A stretch of DNA of 64,000 bases from Chrysogorgia sp. JL179-B06 (Eukaryota; Cnidaria; Anthozoa; Scleralcyonacea; Chrysogorgiidae), in NCBI GenBank assembly GCA_035772405.1, contig JAYKKM010000501.1, forward strand, positions 1,140,501 to 1,204,500, read 5' to 3'. The position numbers and the translations under genes were made by a program. The notes below the pieces were generated by a model that did not search any database, was not told where the DNA came from, and saw only the letters and a program-made list of their open reading frames with translations. Below are positions 10,855 through 22,619 of the stretch, piece after piece. Each line of letters starts with the position of its first letter. Positions within the stretch are counted from its first letter, which is position 1.

Positions 10855-13506
10855 ATGAATCGCTCAATCAAAAATAGAGCACATTTTATCCAAGTCAAGG
10901 AGTTTGTCTTAAAACATCAATTTGACATTTTCACCGTATCCGAAACCTGGCTTAACACAACTGTTTCAAATCCAGAAGTTTGCATCACTGGTTATAAGAT
11001 TTTTAGACTTCATTGTCGCTTCAAACCAGGAGAGGGAGTATGTGCATACATTAAACATAACCTTACTGTAAACGAACTTGAACATCTTTCGTCAACATCT
11101 GACCAAGGGTTACAACAGCTATGGTTAAAGATTCAACATTCCAAATTAAAGTCGATAATTGTATGTCTGATTATCGTCCACCTGATTGTAACATCCTGTT
11201 TGGAAGATAATTTAATGTCTACCGTAACAGATTCCCTTACTTTTGGTAAATATATTATCATAACTGGAGATCTAAACTGTGACTTGATGTCTGACTGTTC
11301 GCAGTCTAATGCCGTAAGGGCTTTTTGTTCCATTTTTAATTTATCACAAATTATTTCTGTGCCAACTAGAGTAACAGTACCCAAGTACCCAAGGTTAGAC
11401 CAGTTAAGTTCGTGACCAGAAGTTATAAGATATACCTATTAGCTTATAGACGCCTATAGGTGCTTATAGGCTTCTATAGGAAATTGGAACATTGCCTATA
11501 GGCGCCTATAGACTTTTTCTGTACGGGGAGCTTTGACTCTCTTACCTTTTCTAATGATATGTCAAAGATTCCCTGGCAAGACCTATATTAAGGTGGATAT
11601 CTTTACATCTCTTTTCCTCCAAGTTAAACAAACCCATTTATAACTCAAGAGATCAAGAACGAAATGAATATCAGAGATTCATTGTTAAAGTTGGCGCGTC
11701 GATCTCGTTCTCAGTATGATTGGCATAAATTTCGAGAGAAAAATCGGGAAATAAAGGCGATGATTAAACTTGCAGAAATTAGAAATAACGAAAACAGTCG
11801 TGCGATGTGGAAAACTATGCGTGGTTGTATTCCAAATAAATCAAAACATCCAGCAATGTAAAAGGGATCAGAAGCTTAATATATGGCAAATGAATTTAAT
11901 GAATATTTCTCAACAGTTGGTGCAAAGACCTTGGATGCGATTAGAACTAAAGCTAATGAATTGAATGTTCCCATTATTACCTCTACTGTTACCCCAAATC
12001 CTTTCCCTGAAAAGGAACAGTTCTTCCTAAATCCAATTACCATGGAAAATTTTGTAAAAATTGTTATGGATATACCCTCAAATAAGACCCCAGGTGCAGA
12101 CAAAATATCAGCTAAATATTTAAAGACATGTTTAATTTCTATATTACAACATTAAGGAACATAGTTAATGTCATTCTCTACTAGTACTTTTCCTGATGGT
12201 TGGAAATTTGCCAAAGTCATTCCACAACAGACCAATTTCTTTACTGTCTATAAATTCCAAAATATGTGAAAAGGATGTTTTTAACCAATTTTCTGAATAT
12301 TTACGTAATAACATGCGACTTACAAGCCATCAATGTGGAAACAAGAAGGATCACTCAACTGAATCTTTGAACATATTTGTAATAGATCATATATTGGAAG
12401 CAATAGATGAGAAAAATTACTGTTCTTGTACTTCTTGACCTAAGTAAAAAGCATTTGACAGTATAGATCATTCTATTCTGCTATGTAAACTTCAAAATAA
12501 TGGTGTATCTATACCGGCCTTGGCGTGGTTCGACAGTTATCTTACGAACAGAACCCAAGCAGTTAGAATTGGCATAACAACGTCCAACGTTCTTCCAATT
12601 AAAACAGGCGTTCCACAGGGATCAGTATTGGGACCTTTGTTGTTTATAAACGATCTACCTACTATCCCATTGTGTAGTAATTTGGAATGTTATGTTGACG
12701 ATTCAAATCTTCACATGTCATTTCAACTTGATGAGATAATGCAGTCGAAGTGATCAACGAAGACCATACAATTATTACAAAATATCTGTGCAACAATAAT
12801 TTACTTGCCAATCCAGACAAGACTAAAATTATCTTCTTTGGTTCTCCACAGCTTTTACACAAGATTCCAAGAATTCATTTCGAATTCATGGGTAAAGAAG
12901 TATACCCTTCAGAAACTGTAACTGATCTTGGGGTTACTTTAGATGGAGTATTATCATTTGATGAACATGTGACACAATTGGTATCTAAATGTATGAACAA
13001 ATTGTATCAAGTAAACCGAGTAAAACATCTCTTCGATAGACCTATCCTGGTAAAGATAATCCAAAGCTTTGTATTTAGTAAACTATTTTACTGCTCGAAT
13101 GTATGGTCAACGACCAGCCAAGCGAACAAGAAAAAATACTGGCAGTACAGAACTTCGCAGTTAGGATTGTCACTGGCTTGAGAAAATACGACCATATTAC
13201 TCCATCACTGAAAGAGTTAAGATGGTTACCTATTGACCAAATTTTGTTTATACCTGATGCTATTATGTTATATAAATGCGTAAACAATATTGGACCTCGT
13301 TATTTATGTGACAAATTTGTAACAAGATCCAAAATATGTAATCGAGTAACCTTCACACTCCAAAATATAGAACAGCGACGGGTCAACGGCCCTTTTTATA
13401 TCGTGCAACAACAATTCCTTAAGTACACATCTAAAAACATTATCATCAGTATTTAGTTTTAAACGAGCTTTGAAAAAAGAACTTCTTTTTAACTTCATAA
13501 ATGAAT
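10855..13506 (+). pseudogene. Endonuclease-reverse transcriptase of CR1-like LINE
   Basis: The endonuclease part (10855-11415) shows FDIFTVSETWLN and IIITGDLNCD, both apurinic-endonuclease landmarks; a frameshift destroys the YRPP motif near 11170. The RT follows in pieces: IPSNKTPGADKISAKYLK (11883-12155), RPISLLSINSKICEK (12196-12438), GVPQGSVLGPLLF and the catalytic YVDD (12520-12753), and a C-terminal part ending near 13506 with SLKELRWLPIDQ. YVDD is the polymerase active site. At least five frame breaks make the copy inactive. Confidence 0.85.
11427..11513. repeat. Cluster of CCTATAGG-like short palindromes
   Basis: CCTATAGG and GCCTATAGGCGCCTATAG occur several times in both orientations in about 90 bases. 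This interrupts the LINE coding region and looks like a small palindromic insertion. Confidence 0.45.
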
Positions 13507-13837
13507 AGATTATTTTATTATAAATTTTTATATCCTGTTATATAGTTATTCTTTGTATTTTATTGTTAAACTTTTTATAATCAATGTATTAAATATGTAT
13601 ATAGATTAATATGTAAATTAGTGCTGAAAAGCCCCTTTGGCGAGCAACTAATAAATGTGTGCTCACCAAGAGTGAAACTAAGGATTATAGGGTAGTAAGG
13701 TAGTTTATAATAAATGTGTGATTATATTTAATTTTGATACTTTGCTACATGGATTTTAAATGTTTTTATGCATGTTTGTAAATAGTGGTTTTGTGTGATT
13801 GTAAATAGGGAAGTGAAATTATATATTTTTATACAGT

Positions 13838-14113
13838 ATATACCTTCACGAACTTTCGCCTGAGGTCTACGCATCGGGAAACAGGTATGCTGCAGGAACC
13901 AATGTCACCGTTCTCCGCAAAGTACAGTCCGAAACCAACACTGCTCTGCATGAGGATAAAAATATTGTCTTGAGCGCCCTTCACCTTGAATACCTTGAAG
14001 GGTACATACAGCAGTTTTGCATTACAAAATGCCCCAACGATCTACTCCAAATCATTATAGAATACTATCACTGGACACTAGAAGACACAAACATTAAAGT
14101 GTTTATGCATTGA
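13838..14113 (+). pseudogene. Unknown protein fragment (about 90 codons)
   Basis: An open frame follows a possible splice acceptor (ATACAG at 13831) and ends at TGA 14111-14113. It contains SPEVYASGNRYAAGTNVTVL and LEYLEGYIQQFCITKCPNDL. The composition is protein-like, but I recognise no family. It lies between the CR1-like LINE and the THAP-transposase element and could be a terminal exon of a host gene. Confidence 0.3.
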
Positions 14114-14270
14114 AATTTCCAAGTCTCTTTTTCCCCATATTCTCAAAATTTAATCTTTCCTGATTAATTTGGTATATTCCAAACATAAATCGAAGAACAG
14201 GAAGATGTTTATTTCTTCGATCAAACTTACCCACGACGTGCGAATTTTTTATTTGCTAATTAATTTGTGC

Positions 14271-14290
14271 GTGACGTCACAGTGAGGACG
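14271..14290 (+). repeat. Left copy of 20-bp inverted repeat with TGACGTCA
   Basis: GTGACGTCACAGTGAGGACG, identical in inverted form to 19629-19648. It contains the palindrome TGACGTCA, the CREB/ATF consensus site, 78 bases before the start codon of the P2X7-tail gene. It may serve as transposon end, promoter element or both. Confidence 0.85.
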
Positions 14291-14367
14291 CGACTGGACA
14301 TTAGTTTGTTGATTGAAATCAAGTGTGGCGTCAATAAGTGAGATAATAATAATAAAAGTGAATAAAC

Positions 14368-15263
14368 ATGAGCTTATCGAACAGCGAGAGCTCGTCATCA
14401 GAAAAATCTGATTGGTCACAAGAAACAGGTGATTTGCATTCTGATACAGAGCCGGATATGTTTGTTACTTCTTCTGTTGTACGTCCATACGAACATGAGC
14501 CACCGGCGCTTCCAGGACAAGAAGCTGTAGCCGAGGAAGATGAAGACGGTATATCTCCCGAGACTCTAGAATCAAGATTCGACGGAACTGTTCATGTAAA
14601 TCAATGGTAAGTTATGTTATCAACTTCAAGCTAATAAAGCATTACTTTTATAGAAGGAAACAATTTAGTGAAAGCTCCAGTGATCTAGTTGTCAACACTT
14701 GACCTTCGACTTTCTCTTTTATAAATATAGGTGTACTTGTAAGTTGTGTAGCACACAGTTACTTACAGATGCGATGGAATTCAGGTGTTGTAGAGAGGTT
14801 GGCCCTGCCCTATACCAACTAACATATGATGGTAGTATCGAAAAGATTAGTTGTGTGTCTCAACACGAGGATTACCAAGCGATAACGCACCAAACTGTTC
14901 TCAAGCAAGTTGGTCCACTTCTGCGAGATAAAAATGGCCGAGCATACAAACGTCGTACAGGACAAAATCAGAACGAGTGAGTCTAACAAATTATTTTTGA
15001 TTCGATATGCTTTAATTAACCAGTCATCTACAGACAGTGTATACATATTAAAGGAATACAGTTTTCATCTAAAGATTTTTTCTGTATGTAGGTACTTGAG
15101 AGCAGTTGCATTTTGGTGGATAATTCGATGGATGTGTGGATGTATTGGCTTGGAAAATACTCGGCCTTTACCTGCCTGCATATACACAGACATAAGAAAC
15201 AGGTTCCCTTTAGTGCAACATGAGCAGCATCATGGATACGCATCAGCTCAAATGAGAGCTTAA
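14368..15263 (+). CDS. P2X7 intracellular-tail (ballast) domain protein, three exons
   Basis: Exons 14368-14606, 14731-14976 and 15092-15263 join in frame with GT/AG borders (phases checked at both junctions). The product is about 220 residues. Exon 1 is acidic and serine-rich (NSESSSSEKSDWSQ). Exons 2 and 3 carry the cysteine pattern CTCKLCSTQLLTDAMEFRCC, then SCVSQHEDYQA, then YLRAVAFWWIIRWMCGCIG, LPACIYTDIRNRFP. This matches the zinc-binding cytoplasmic ballast domain first known from the vertebrate P2X7 receptor tail, here without any channel part. The typical order C-x-C-x2-C...CCRE...W-W...LP-C..IR..FP is preserved and no stop or frameshift is seen. The gene lies inside a THAP-transposase element and converges on the transposase gene. 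Its function is unknown; a regulatory or cargo role is inference. Confidence 0.85.
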
Positions 15264-15809
15264 TTAGATGTGAGATATGTTCCATTTGTTGAGCTAATTT
15301 GTTAATTTTAATTTGTTAAAATGTTGGGTTAGTTGAGCAGACAACCATATCGGCAAAAAATGGTGGATGTTGATTTTACCATAATTTATTGCGAACCTAA
15401 AGTAGTTCTTATAACAGCTAAAAGATGGTTGACCCGTCAGCATGAATACTTAGCAGTACATAGTAGATTTTAAGAGATATATAGAGTTTTCCTTATACAA
15501 GTGTGAAGTCAACATGCCACCATATTTTTTTTGTTTTATTGAATTTGCAATATTGTTGACATACTGTATGTTGCAGGATCACACACAAGAGAATATCTGT
15601 TTAAACCGTAATAAAATAAGCCTGTTTAAAGCTTGTTTTCAGGGAGTATTTCTAGAAGTTTCAGTATAAGCTTACTTAGGTATAACTTATAAACAGAACA
15701 ATATTTTGAATTAAACATTTTGTCTAATGAAACAAAAATCCAGATAAAACAAAAATTGCTGTTCCTATGTAAATTTGCAACAATTACATAGTTGTAGTAC
15801 AAGTTGTAT

Positions 15810-18800
15810 TTAGTTACTATCTGCATGTGGGACAATGTTTGGGCACCGACTTCTTGCGTGCCCTTTCATTGGGTGTTTGCATTTTTTACAAAGACGTGCC
15901 CTTTTCTGTCTTGGCCCAGCATTCAATGCCTGGTCCTTGGCTATTCTTCTTTGATCTTCTAATTTGTCCTTTAATATAAATAGTCAATTATTTTAAATCA
16001 GGGTGTACCTGAACTTGCATCACAAAACTTAAACGCAAGAAAAAAGCTCCAAAGTGACCCTTGGCAGCAAATGCCAATCTGGTAGACAGAACAAGCGAAT
16101 TGTCTGCTATTGATAATTCAAAACTATTCTTATTCCAAAAATATCATAATTGCTTTATCTTCCAGTTTGGCTTTTAGTGCAACAAGTCTATTATATGGCA
16201 ATTATTTTTACCAAGAGGGAATAATGAAGTGGAGGCATGTTGTTTCCTCTCTAGTTGGTGCTTGATGGCTTCATCACTGGAACGTCTATCAGGGAATTTT
16301 CTGTTCAAAGGTTCTGGGATGTTATCTTTGTATTTGGTCATTACTGCGTCCAAAGTAGCTGGTGTGCTTAGCAAGAAAACCTGTTTTATTTCATTGACAT
16401 AATCTGCAAATATAAATTTGATAACAGCTTACATATCAGTTTAGACCTAATTTTCCTTTTGACCAGAAAGGGGTAGGCCTTGGCCCCACAATAATTTGCT
16501 CTATAGGAATGGTATTTCAGAGAGCCTAAATTTCAAAATTTTGAGGCTCCTATTGTTACCACACCCATATTTTCTACTTTCTATACCCCCTTTGCTATGC
16601 CCCCATGTTTACTCACTGTATGATGCCTGACGTGAAACTTCCCTTACAATTTCTTCACCTAGTTTGAATTTCGGATAGGTAACATTGTAATAAAGGTTTC
16701 CATCATTTGTCTCTTAAGGTTCTCATTGAAGTGAAGAACTGCAAGCATATGTCTATGTAAAATAAGTTGGACAAGATTAACTCATTAGTGGGCAAGGGTG
16801 CACCTTAACATTTTATTCTGGCTAACAGCAGACAATTTTATTCAGCAGAGTCAGGTGCTAAGATGCCCATAACTATAATTTGATTCCATTCTTTCTAATA
16901 AGCAAATGAATGCATGTTTTATTTTCTATCTATATACTTCATCAAAGCACAAGAACAAAACAGTACATGTACAGCAAAATGTCCCACGCCAGGAGAAGTG
17001 TGTCATTTTTGGGTGCCAGTTATTCAAAGTTGAGTGAAAGCCCTCAAGAGAGCTGGTTTGAGGTTTGTGTCTTCATTAAAATTGTACACAGCCTCTGATA
17101 AGGTTTTGTACCTGTTCAACAAAAAACAAATTTAGGTATGATCAGAAGAATAAACCACTCAGTTTCACGAATCTGGAAACCACTTTTCTAGCTAATAGCA
17201 TAAAATGGCAAGTTACTGTGTGAACGTACCAACTTTGAGCCATAATCGTTCCTCTAGCTCACCATGGGCACATTTCGTAAACAAATCGTCTGAGTGGTTA
17301 TCATGTTTGTTGGTTACATGCCGAACAATAGATTTCCATTTTGCCACTATTAACTCGCCAAATCCCATCTTTGTTGACATAGCACACCAGTATAAATGAT
17401 TCCGGATTCCTTTCATCCACTCCTTCAATACTTCGCAACCTTTCTCCTTGCTTGCTTTCTTTTGCTAAGTCCTTTGCATACGTGCCATAAATCATAGAAA
17501 TGAGTTGTTTCTTTCTCTTCAGTCCTAATCCATTTTGCTATTCCCTTGTGTCGGTCACTTATAAAGATCGGAATGGTCAATCCAGATTCTTTGATAAACC
17601 TGAAGGAATGCTGAGCCCCATCTAACTCCATGGCATTGCTATTGCCTGACTGGTTTGACTAATAAAATTAAAGTGAATAAAAAATTCATGCCAGTAAAGG
17701 GAATATTTTACTATTAAAAAGTAATTACCCAAAAGGAATGGAAGGTTTAATGACTAAAGGCTATTTTCCACTCACTGCAAAAACCAGCTCACAGCTTGCT
17801 TGAGTGCTAGTTTTCTTGCTGTGAGTTTGTTTTAATGAGATGCTTGTGCTCACAGCAAGTCAGTTTCTGCGATGACTGGAAAAGAGGCTTAATACACCTC
17901 ACTTTATGCTATTACATATAATGGTGTCCATTTTACCTGCCTGAGATCAAAATGAACAATTTTTGGTATGGAGTTGCAAAACATGGTGTAAACACCATAT
18001 TTTGCATTATGCCCCATTGAATCGAAAAGCCCATCACCGGACCATGTTGCATCTTTAACTTTCTTGAGCTTTTTAATAAGGGCTGAACGATACTTCTCCC
18101 AGTGAACCAGAACTGATGGGAAATAAAAACTTTCTTTGATGGGCGAAATATGTCCTTAACAGCAACAGACATTTACTTATGTTAACACCAGACATGAGAA
18201 TACTAGCATTATATTGCTTGCAGGATACTTCCCAAACAGGTATGGCTGACTATTCCACTGGAATGCCTTTTTAGGCCCATAGCTTCTACATGTTTGGGTT
18301 ACAATTGCCATTGAACCATTCCTCTTTATGTCAACTTTAGGCTTGGGCTTCTTGCACTCAAAGCAAAATAAACTGAACGGGGAGATGAGCATGCCATAGA
18401 AGACTATAAACTTGGGCTCATCCAATGGTGTTGTATCAGGTTCAATACTATATAAATTACAAAAATAGTGATACAAAATGCTAATAATTATTAACCTAAT
18501 TCCTTACTTAGTACATGTAGCACTGTTTTTATCTACTTAACAGTATTTTAAATGTTACTAATTCATGCATTAAACTTACTTAACATTATTCCTTGAGTTG
18601 GGTCTCTCTCCATCATCATCTGGTTGAGAAGATTCTTTGGCAGGTTCCCAATCCATGTCATGTTCCATATCTATAACATGTTCACCAGCATTGTCACAAT
18701 GATGGTCTCCAAGGTCAACATCATCATCATGATCAACATGATCATAAGGAATGTGTTCACTTGATTCGTTTTCTGTATCTGAAGTTGAAACATCACCCTA

Positions 18801-19608
18801 TGTACAAAATAATAATATATATAAAATGCAGTGTTCTACAGTTCTAAGTTAGAACTTCTAACCTGTTTCATTCTTTCTATCAGGGAATTATTGGATTTTC
18901 TCAGCCAGCTAATCTTCTTTTGCAGCTTGATTACTTGTTTCTGAAGGGTTTGACACGTATTAGTACAAGACTCTAGAGTTTTACTTCAGGGATTTCCGGC
19001 TGCACCAGTACTTGTTCGGCTCGATACCATTCGCTTATTTCAATGTCATTTCCCGAGCTGACGTCAACAGAACTACTCGCTTCTGGCTTCACTTTGCTAT
19101 CTAAACTGTGACGAAGAATCTGGTAGAAAAGGGCTTTAGATTAACCGAGGAGTGATTTATTATAAAAAATTATTAAATTCGATTATTCACCACACTGACC
19201 TACCTGTCTTCGTTCACGATCTGACATTTCTGAAGAATATGGGGTCCCCGCGGTATCTACCGTCGGTACAGCATCTGCATTCAGTGTTCTCCTTATGCCT
19301 AACGCCTTTGCTATTTGCCCTGACATTGTAAAAGTTGAATCTTCGAAGTGCATCGAGCAGAGTTGAGAGTGTTGTGAAGGAACAAAATTTGCACAATGTC
19401 TTCGAACGAACTTGACCCACATTTGATGTGTTTCTCTCATTTTATCCTTGTTAGGGAAACTGTGCATTGATATTCCTTTCGTATGTTGGCCGTTTGAACA
19501 GCTTTCTCCATTTCGCCATCCGGCAACTAAGTATCATCCTCCATGGGGCTTAATAGTCTTAGTAGAATTGGAAACATCTGGATTATCTACGGGATTCTCA
19601 GTCGCCAT
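15810..19608 (-). pseudogene. THAP-domain transposase (Kolobok-like), multi-exon, degenerate
   Basis: The first exon (19608-19204, donor GTAGGT) holds a THAP zinc-finger DNA-binding domain: ISMHSFPNKDKMRETHQMW, FVRRHCANFVPSQHSQLCSM, HFEDSTF. The next exons give a leucine-zipper-like coiled coil (about 18860-18965, KLQKKISWLRKSNNSLIERM), an acidic DDD-rich linker (18590-18797), and then the catalytic core: EPKFIVFYGMLISPFSLFCF, DATWSGDGLFDSMGHNAKYG, ISDRHKGIAKWI with FYDLWHVCKGLSKRK, and NHLYWCAMSTKM. The final exon ends with a zinc knuckle CKKCKHPMKGHARSRCP and a stop at 15810-15812. The THAP exon has an in-frame TGA (19534-19536), one THAP cysteine appears replaced by leucine, and the coiled-coil exon and the exon at 17213-17631 are frameshifted, so this copy is probably dead. 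THAP plus DDE architecture is known from Kolobok and P elements. Confidence 0.82.
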
Positions 19609-19628
19609 GTTGACAATAACCGAGATTC

Positions 19629-19648
19629 CGTCCTCACTGTGACGTCAC
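19629..19648 (-). repeat. Right copy of 20-bp inverted repeat with TGACGTCA
   Basis: Perfect reverse complement of 14271-14290. It lies 21 bases upstream of the transposase ATG, so both convergent genes start just inside the same motif. Confidence 0.85.
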
Positions 19649-19756
19649 ACACATTGAAATGGCAGCGTTCAATTTTCGCACCGAAATGCTAAGAAATGCT
19701 AATTTCAAACCACTTTACAAGTAACTTATAGTTTACAGAATTTTGCTTGCGATAGC

Positions 19757-21592
19757 TCAAAATGATCGGAAGAAGTCCAGCAATCTAACTGTATAAAACA
19801 AGTTTAACTCAAAATTTCGATGCATAAACACTTTAACTATGTTATAGTCTTTTCCCGATATGTATAGTTGGTGATCATCAGCGTACATAGTGAGGCTTGC
19901 ATTGCGAACGTGGAAAGACATATAATTTTGAAATAAATTCCATATCAGAGGTCCAAAACATGACCCCTGAGGACAACCTCGTACCATTTCTTTCCAGTCG
20001 CTGGTTGTGCTGCCTAATTTAACCCTATTCTTACGTTTGTTGAAGAAAGATCGCATAAGATCGAGAGGCTGGAGCAAAACCATATGCTTCAAGCTTTTTC
20101 AAAGCAAGTGAATGACTCAAAGAGTCAAATGCCTTACTCGTGTCGGTGGAAATTATGCATATAAGTTCCTTCCTGTCAATAGCTTGATTCCAATCCTCTA
20201 CCAGGCGCAGCAAAGTCGTCTCACAGCTATGTCTCTTTCTGTATGCCGTCGTTCGATTGTACAGGGTAGGATCATAATGGGTAGTGATCTGTTTACTGAG
20301 AATTTGCTCAAATATTTTATCAACTGTTGGAAGAGTCGTTATGGGTCGATAGTTTTTATCTTCCTGTATATCGCCTTTTTTTATACTGGAGTCCATTCTC
20401 CCAATTTCCATACACTTGGCCATTTACTCGACTCGATACAGTCATTAAAGAGCTTCGTTAATGACGGCGCAATACCAGTAGCAACCATCTTCAATAATTT
20501 AGGCGGTGCTCCCGGTTCACGTCCACACGATTTTCTAGGATTGAGATTTTCCAAAGCATTTTGTACATCTATTTTACTAAATTGCGCAAATTCAAACTTA
20601 TTTCCATCAAAAATATCCTGGATAGTCTGCGCACTACTATGATGAGATCACCTCCAACATTCAAAGCTGCATTAGTAGAGTAGTTGGCTAACAATTCCGC
20701 AACTTCTATTTGATTTTTTGTTATTGTATGCTCATTAATTCTTAAACATATTTCAGGAGAATATTTAACTTTATCACTAATGAATGGCTTAAACGTATTA
20801 TAAAACGCACTTGGGTTAGTTTTCAGCTCCTCAGTTTTTTTATACCAATAAGCCCTGATAGCTTTTCTCCACTCCTTAGTGGCAATATTTCGATACTTCT
20901 TCTTTAGATCATAATTCTCCTGAGTTCGATTCTTGGCAAAGATGACAGCAAACTTTCTTTTGTTTCTAATCGCTTTTTTCCAAGCCATTGTCATGTAGGG
21001 TAAATCTTTCTCTCGTACATTTTCCCTCTTAATTGGAGCATGCTCTTTAAATATATCGTCAAAAAGGCCTTTCCAGTAATCATATTTATCATAAATGTCA
21101 TTGAGAATATCAGCAGTGTGCCATGGAGCATCCAAAAGATCCTGATTTAATTGTTTAAAATCAGTGTTCTTCACATCCCTAAATGATATGATCTTAGGTC
21201 TATACTTATGTACTTTTTCAGACATTATTCCATATACCAAGCAGTGGTCGCTTATTTCTGGATCATAAGTTCCACATTTTCTGAATAATTCTGGTGTACT
21301 TGTCAATATTACGTCCAAAAGTGTCTGAGAATTCGGTGTAATTCTTGTAGGTTCTGAGATCATACACTGCAGGTTGTTAATTTCCTCTAAATCTATAAGG
21401 ATTTTACCCTCGCGTTGATCGGGTTTAAGCCTATCCATATTTAGATAACCAACCAGGACAACTGATTGTTTTTTAAGAGACGCCCACATAACAATGTCAT
21501 TAATTTCCTCTTCTACCAATTCAATATATTTATCACTACAGTTTTTACTCTTTCCAGACTGTTTTGGTGGTCGGTAGACAGCAAGAAATATG
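19757..21592 (-). pseudogene. Endonuclease-reverse transcriptase of a second CR1-like LINE (3' part)
   Basis: Reading leftward from 21592: FLAVYRPPKQSG and VVLVGYLNMD (endonuclease), PEISDHCLVYG (catalytic SDH), a connector, then RT motifs NYRPITTLPTVDKIFEQ (20031-20423), STDTSKAFDSLSHSL, VRGCPQGSCFGPLIWNLFQN and the active site MYADDHQLYI (19757-20092). Frame breaks occur near 20640, 20410 and 20070. The RT stops soon after the catalytic site, next to the right edge of the THAP element, so the 3' end is missing. The 5' part of what may be the same element is at 28327-28697, separated by the minisatellite and element A. Confidence 0.85.
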
Positions 21593-22162
21593 ACGGCAAT
21601 AGCCTCAACGGCAATAGCCTCAACGGCAATAGCCTCAACGGCAATAGCCTCAACGGCAATAGCCTCAACGGCAATAGCCTCAACGGCAATAGCCTCAACG
21701 GCAATAGCCTCAACGGCAATAGCCTCAACGGCAATAGCCTCAACGGCAATAGCCTCAACGGCAATAGCCTCAACGGCAATAGCCTCAACGGCAATAGCCT
21801 CAACGGCAATAGCCTCAACGGCAATAGCCTCAACGGCAATAGCCTCAACGGCAATAGCCTCAACGGCAATAGCCTCAACGGCAATAGCCTCAACGGCAAT
21901 AGCCTCAACGGCAATAGCCTCAACGGCAATAGCCTCAACGGCAATAGCCTCAACGGCAATAGCCTCAACGGCAATAGCCTCAACGGCAATAGCCTCAACG
22001 GCAATAGCCTCAACGGCAATAGCCTCAACGGCAATAGCCTCAACGGCAATAGCCTCAACGGCAATAGCCTCAACGGCAATAGCCTCAACGGCAATAGCCT
22101 CAACGGCAATAGCCTCAACGGCAATAGCCTCAACGGCAATAGCCTCAACGGCAATAGCCTCA
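21593..22162. repeat. Perfect 15-bp minisatellite, 38 units
   Basis: The unit AGCCTCAACGGCAAT is repeated without a visible mismatch over 570 bases (exactly 38 unit lengths, counting partial ends). On the minus strand it reads EAIAV in frame with the LINE endonuclease (DY-EAIAV...EAIAV-IFLAVYRPP), so it appears to have grown from codons of the endonuclease itself. At least four of the six frames stay open through it, giving spurious long frames (STAIA, NGNSL and LPLRL repeats) that are not genes. Confidence 0.98.
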
Positions 22163-22163
22163 T

Positions 22164-22343
22164 AGTCAGGTGGCTTAGTGAAATGATCGTGACAGAAGTG
22201 ATAAAAGCATGAAATTTGGTACACAGCTAGCTTAGGTCCTACCTAATGATATTAGAAGGGGTGCCCAAGTCAATCTGCTCAGGAACCCGTTTTAAGGGGA
22301 TAATTGATTTTGAACGAAATTAACGATTTGGGTTACCTGTGGT
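22164..22343 (+). repeat. Element A, left terminal inverted repeat
   Basis: 180 bases, inverted copy of 28138-28326. Shared blocks include GTGATAAAAGCATGAAATT, CCTACCTAATGATATTAG and GGGGTGCCCAAGTCAATCT. The right copy has a short extra stretch near its outer end. Confidence 0.95.
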
Positions 22344-22619
22344 AAAATGTTTGTCCCAGTGATTTTACAATAAATCTATACAAAGTTGGCATTTGTATCA
22401 TATTCTAATGATGTTTATATGTATTATACTATTTCTGTGAAGGAAGTCAGATCATAAGTCATATATTCAGGCACTAGTTCCAGGATCCGCTCGGCCAAAA
22501 CACGGCCAAATATATTATATTAGATCAGTGCGGCATTTGAAGCCACTTTAAACTTGAAAATCTGACTTAAGATGCTTCTGTAAATATAATCATATGGATC
22601 ACTGAACAAGCATCATTAT

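Larger units (their letters stand above)
10800..13740 (+). mobile_element. CR1-like non-LTR retrotransposon, decayed
   Basis: The order is apurinic-type endonuclease, reverse transcriptase, then a 3' region with AGCCCCTTTGGCGAGCAACT and AATAAATGTGTG around 13630-13720, as in CR1/L2-like LINEs. The 5' end is truncated or unrecognised. A patch of CCTATAGG-type short palindromes at 11427-11513 interrupts the endonuclease-to-RT linker. No target duplication was identified. Confidence 0.82.
14240..19680. mobile_element. THAP-transposase (Kolobok-like) DNA transposon with P2X7-tail cargo gene
   Basis: Two convergent multi-exon genes, a P2X7-tail domain gene from the left and a THAP transposase from the right, are bounded by a perfect 20-bp inverted repeat (14271-14290 and 19629-19648). 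Weaker similarity continues outward, with GTGCGAA on both sides about 30 bases beyond. The outer limits are approximate: I could not fix exact ends or a target duplication (TTAA would be expected for Kolobok). The superfamily is inferred from the THAP domain plus the DDE-type transposase. Confidence 0.7.

Noticed and set aside
21466..22224. Long frames of STAIA, NGNSL, LPLRL or EAIAV repeats
   Set aside because: They are translations of the 15-bp minisatellite in different frames, not proteins.
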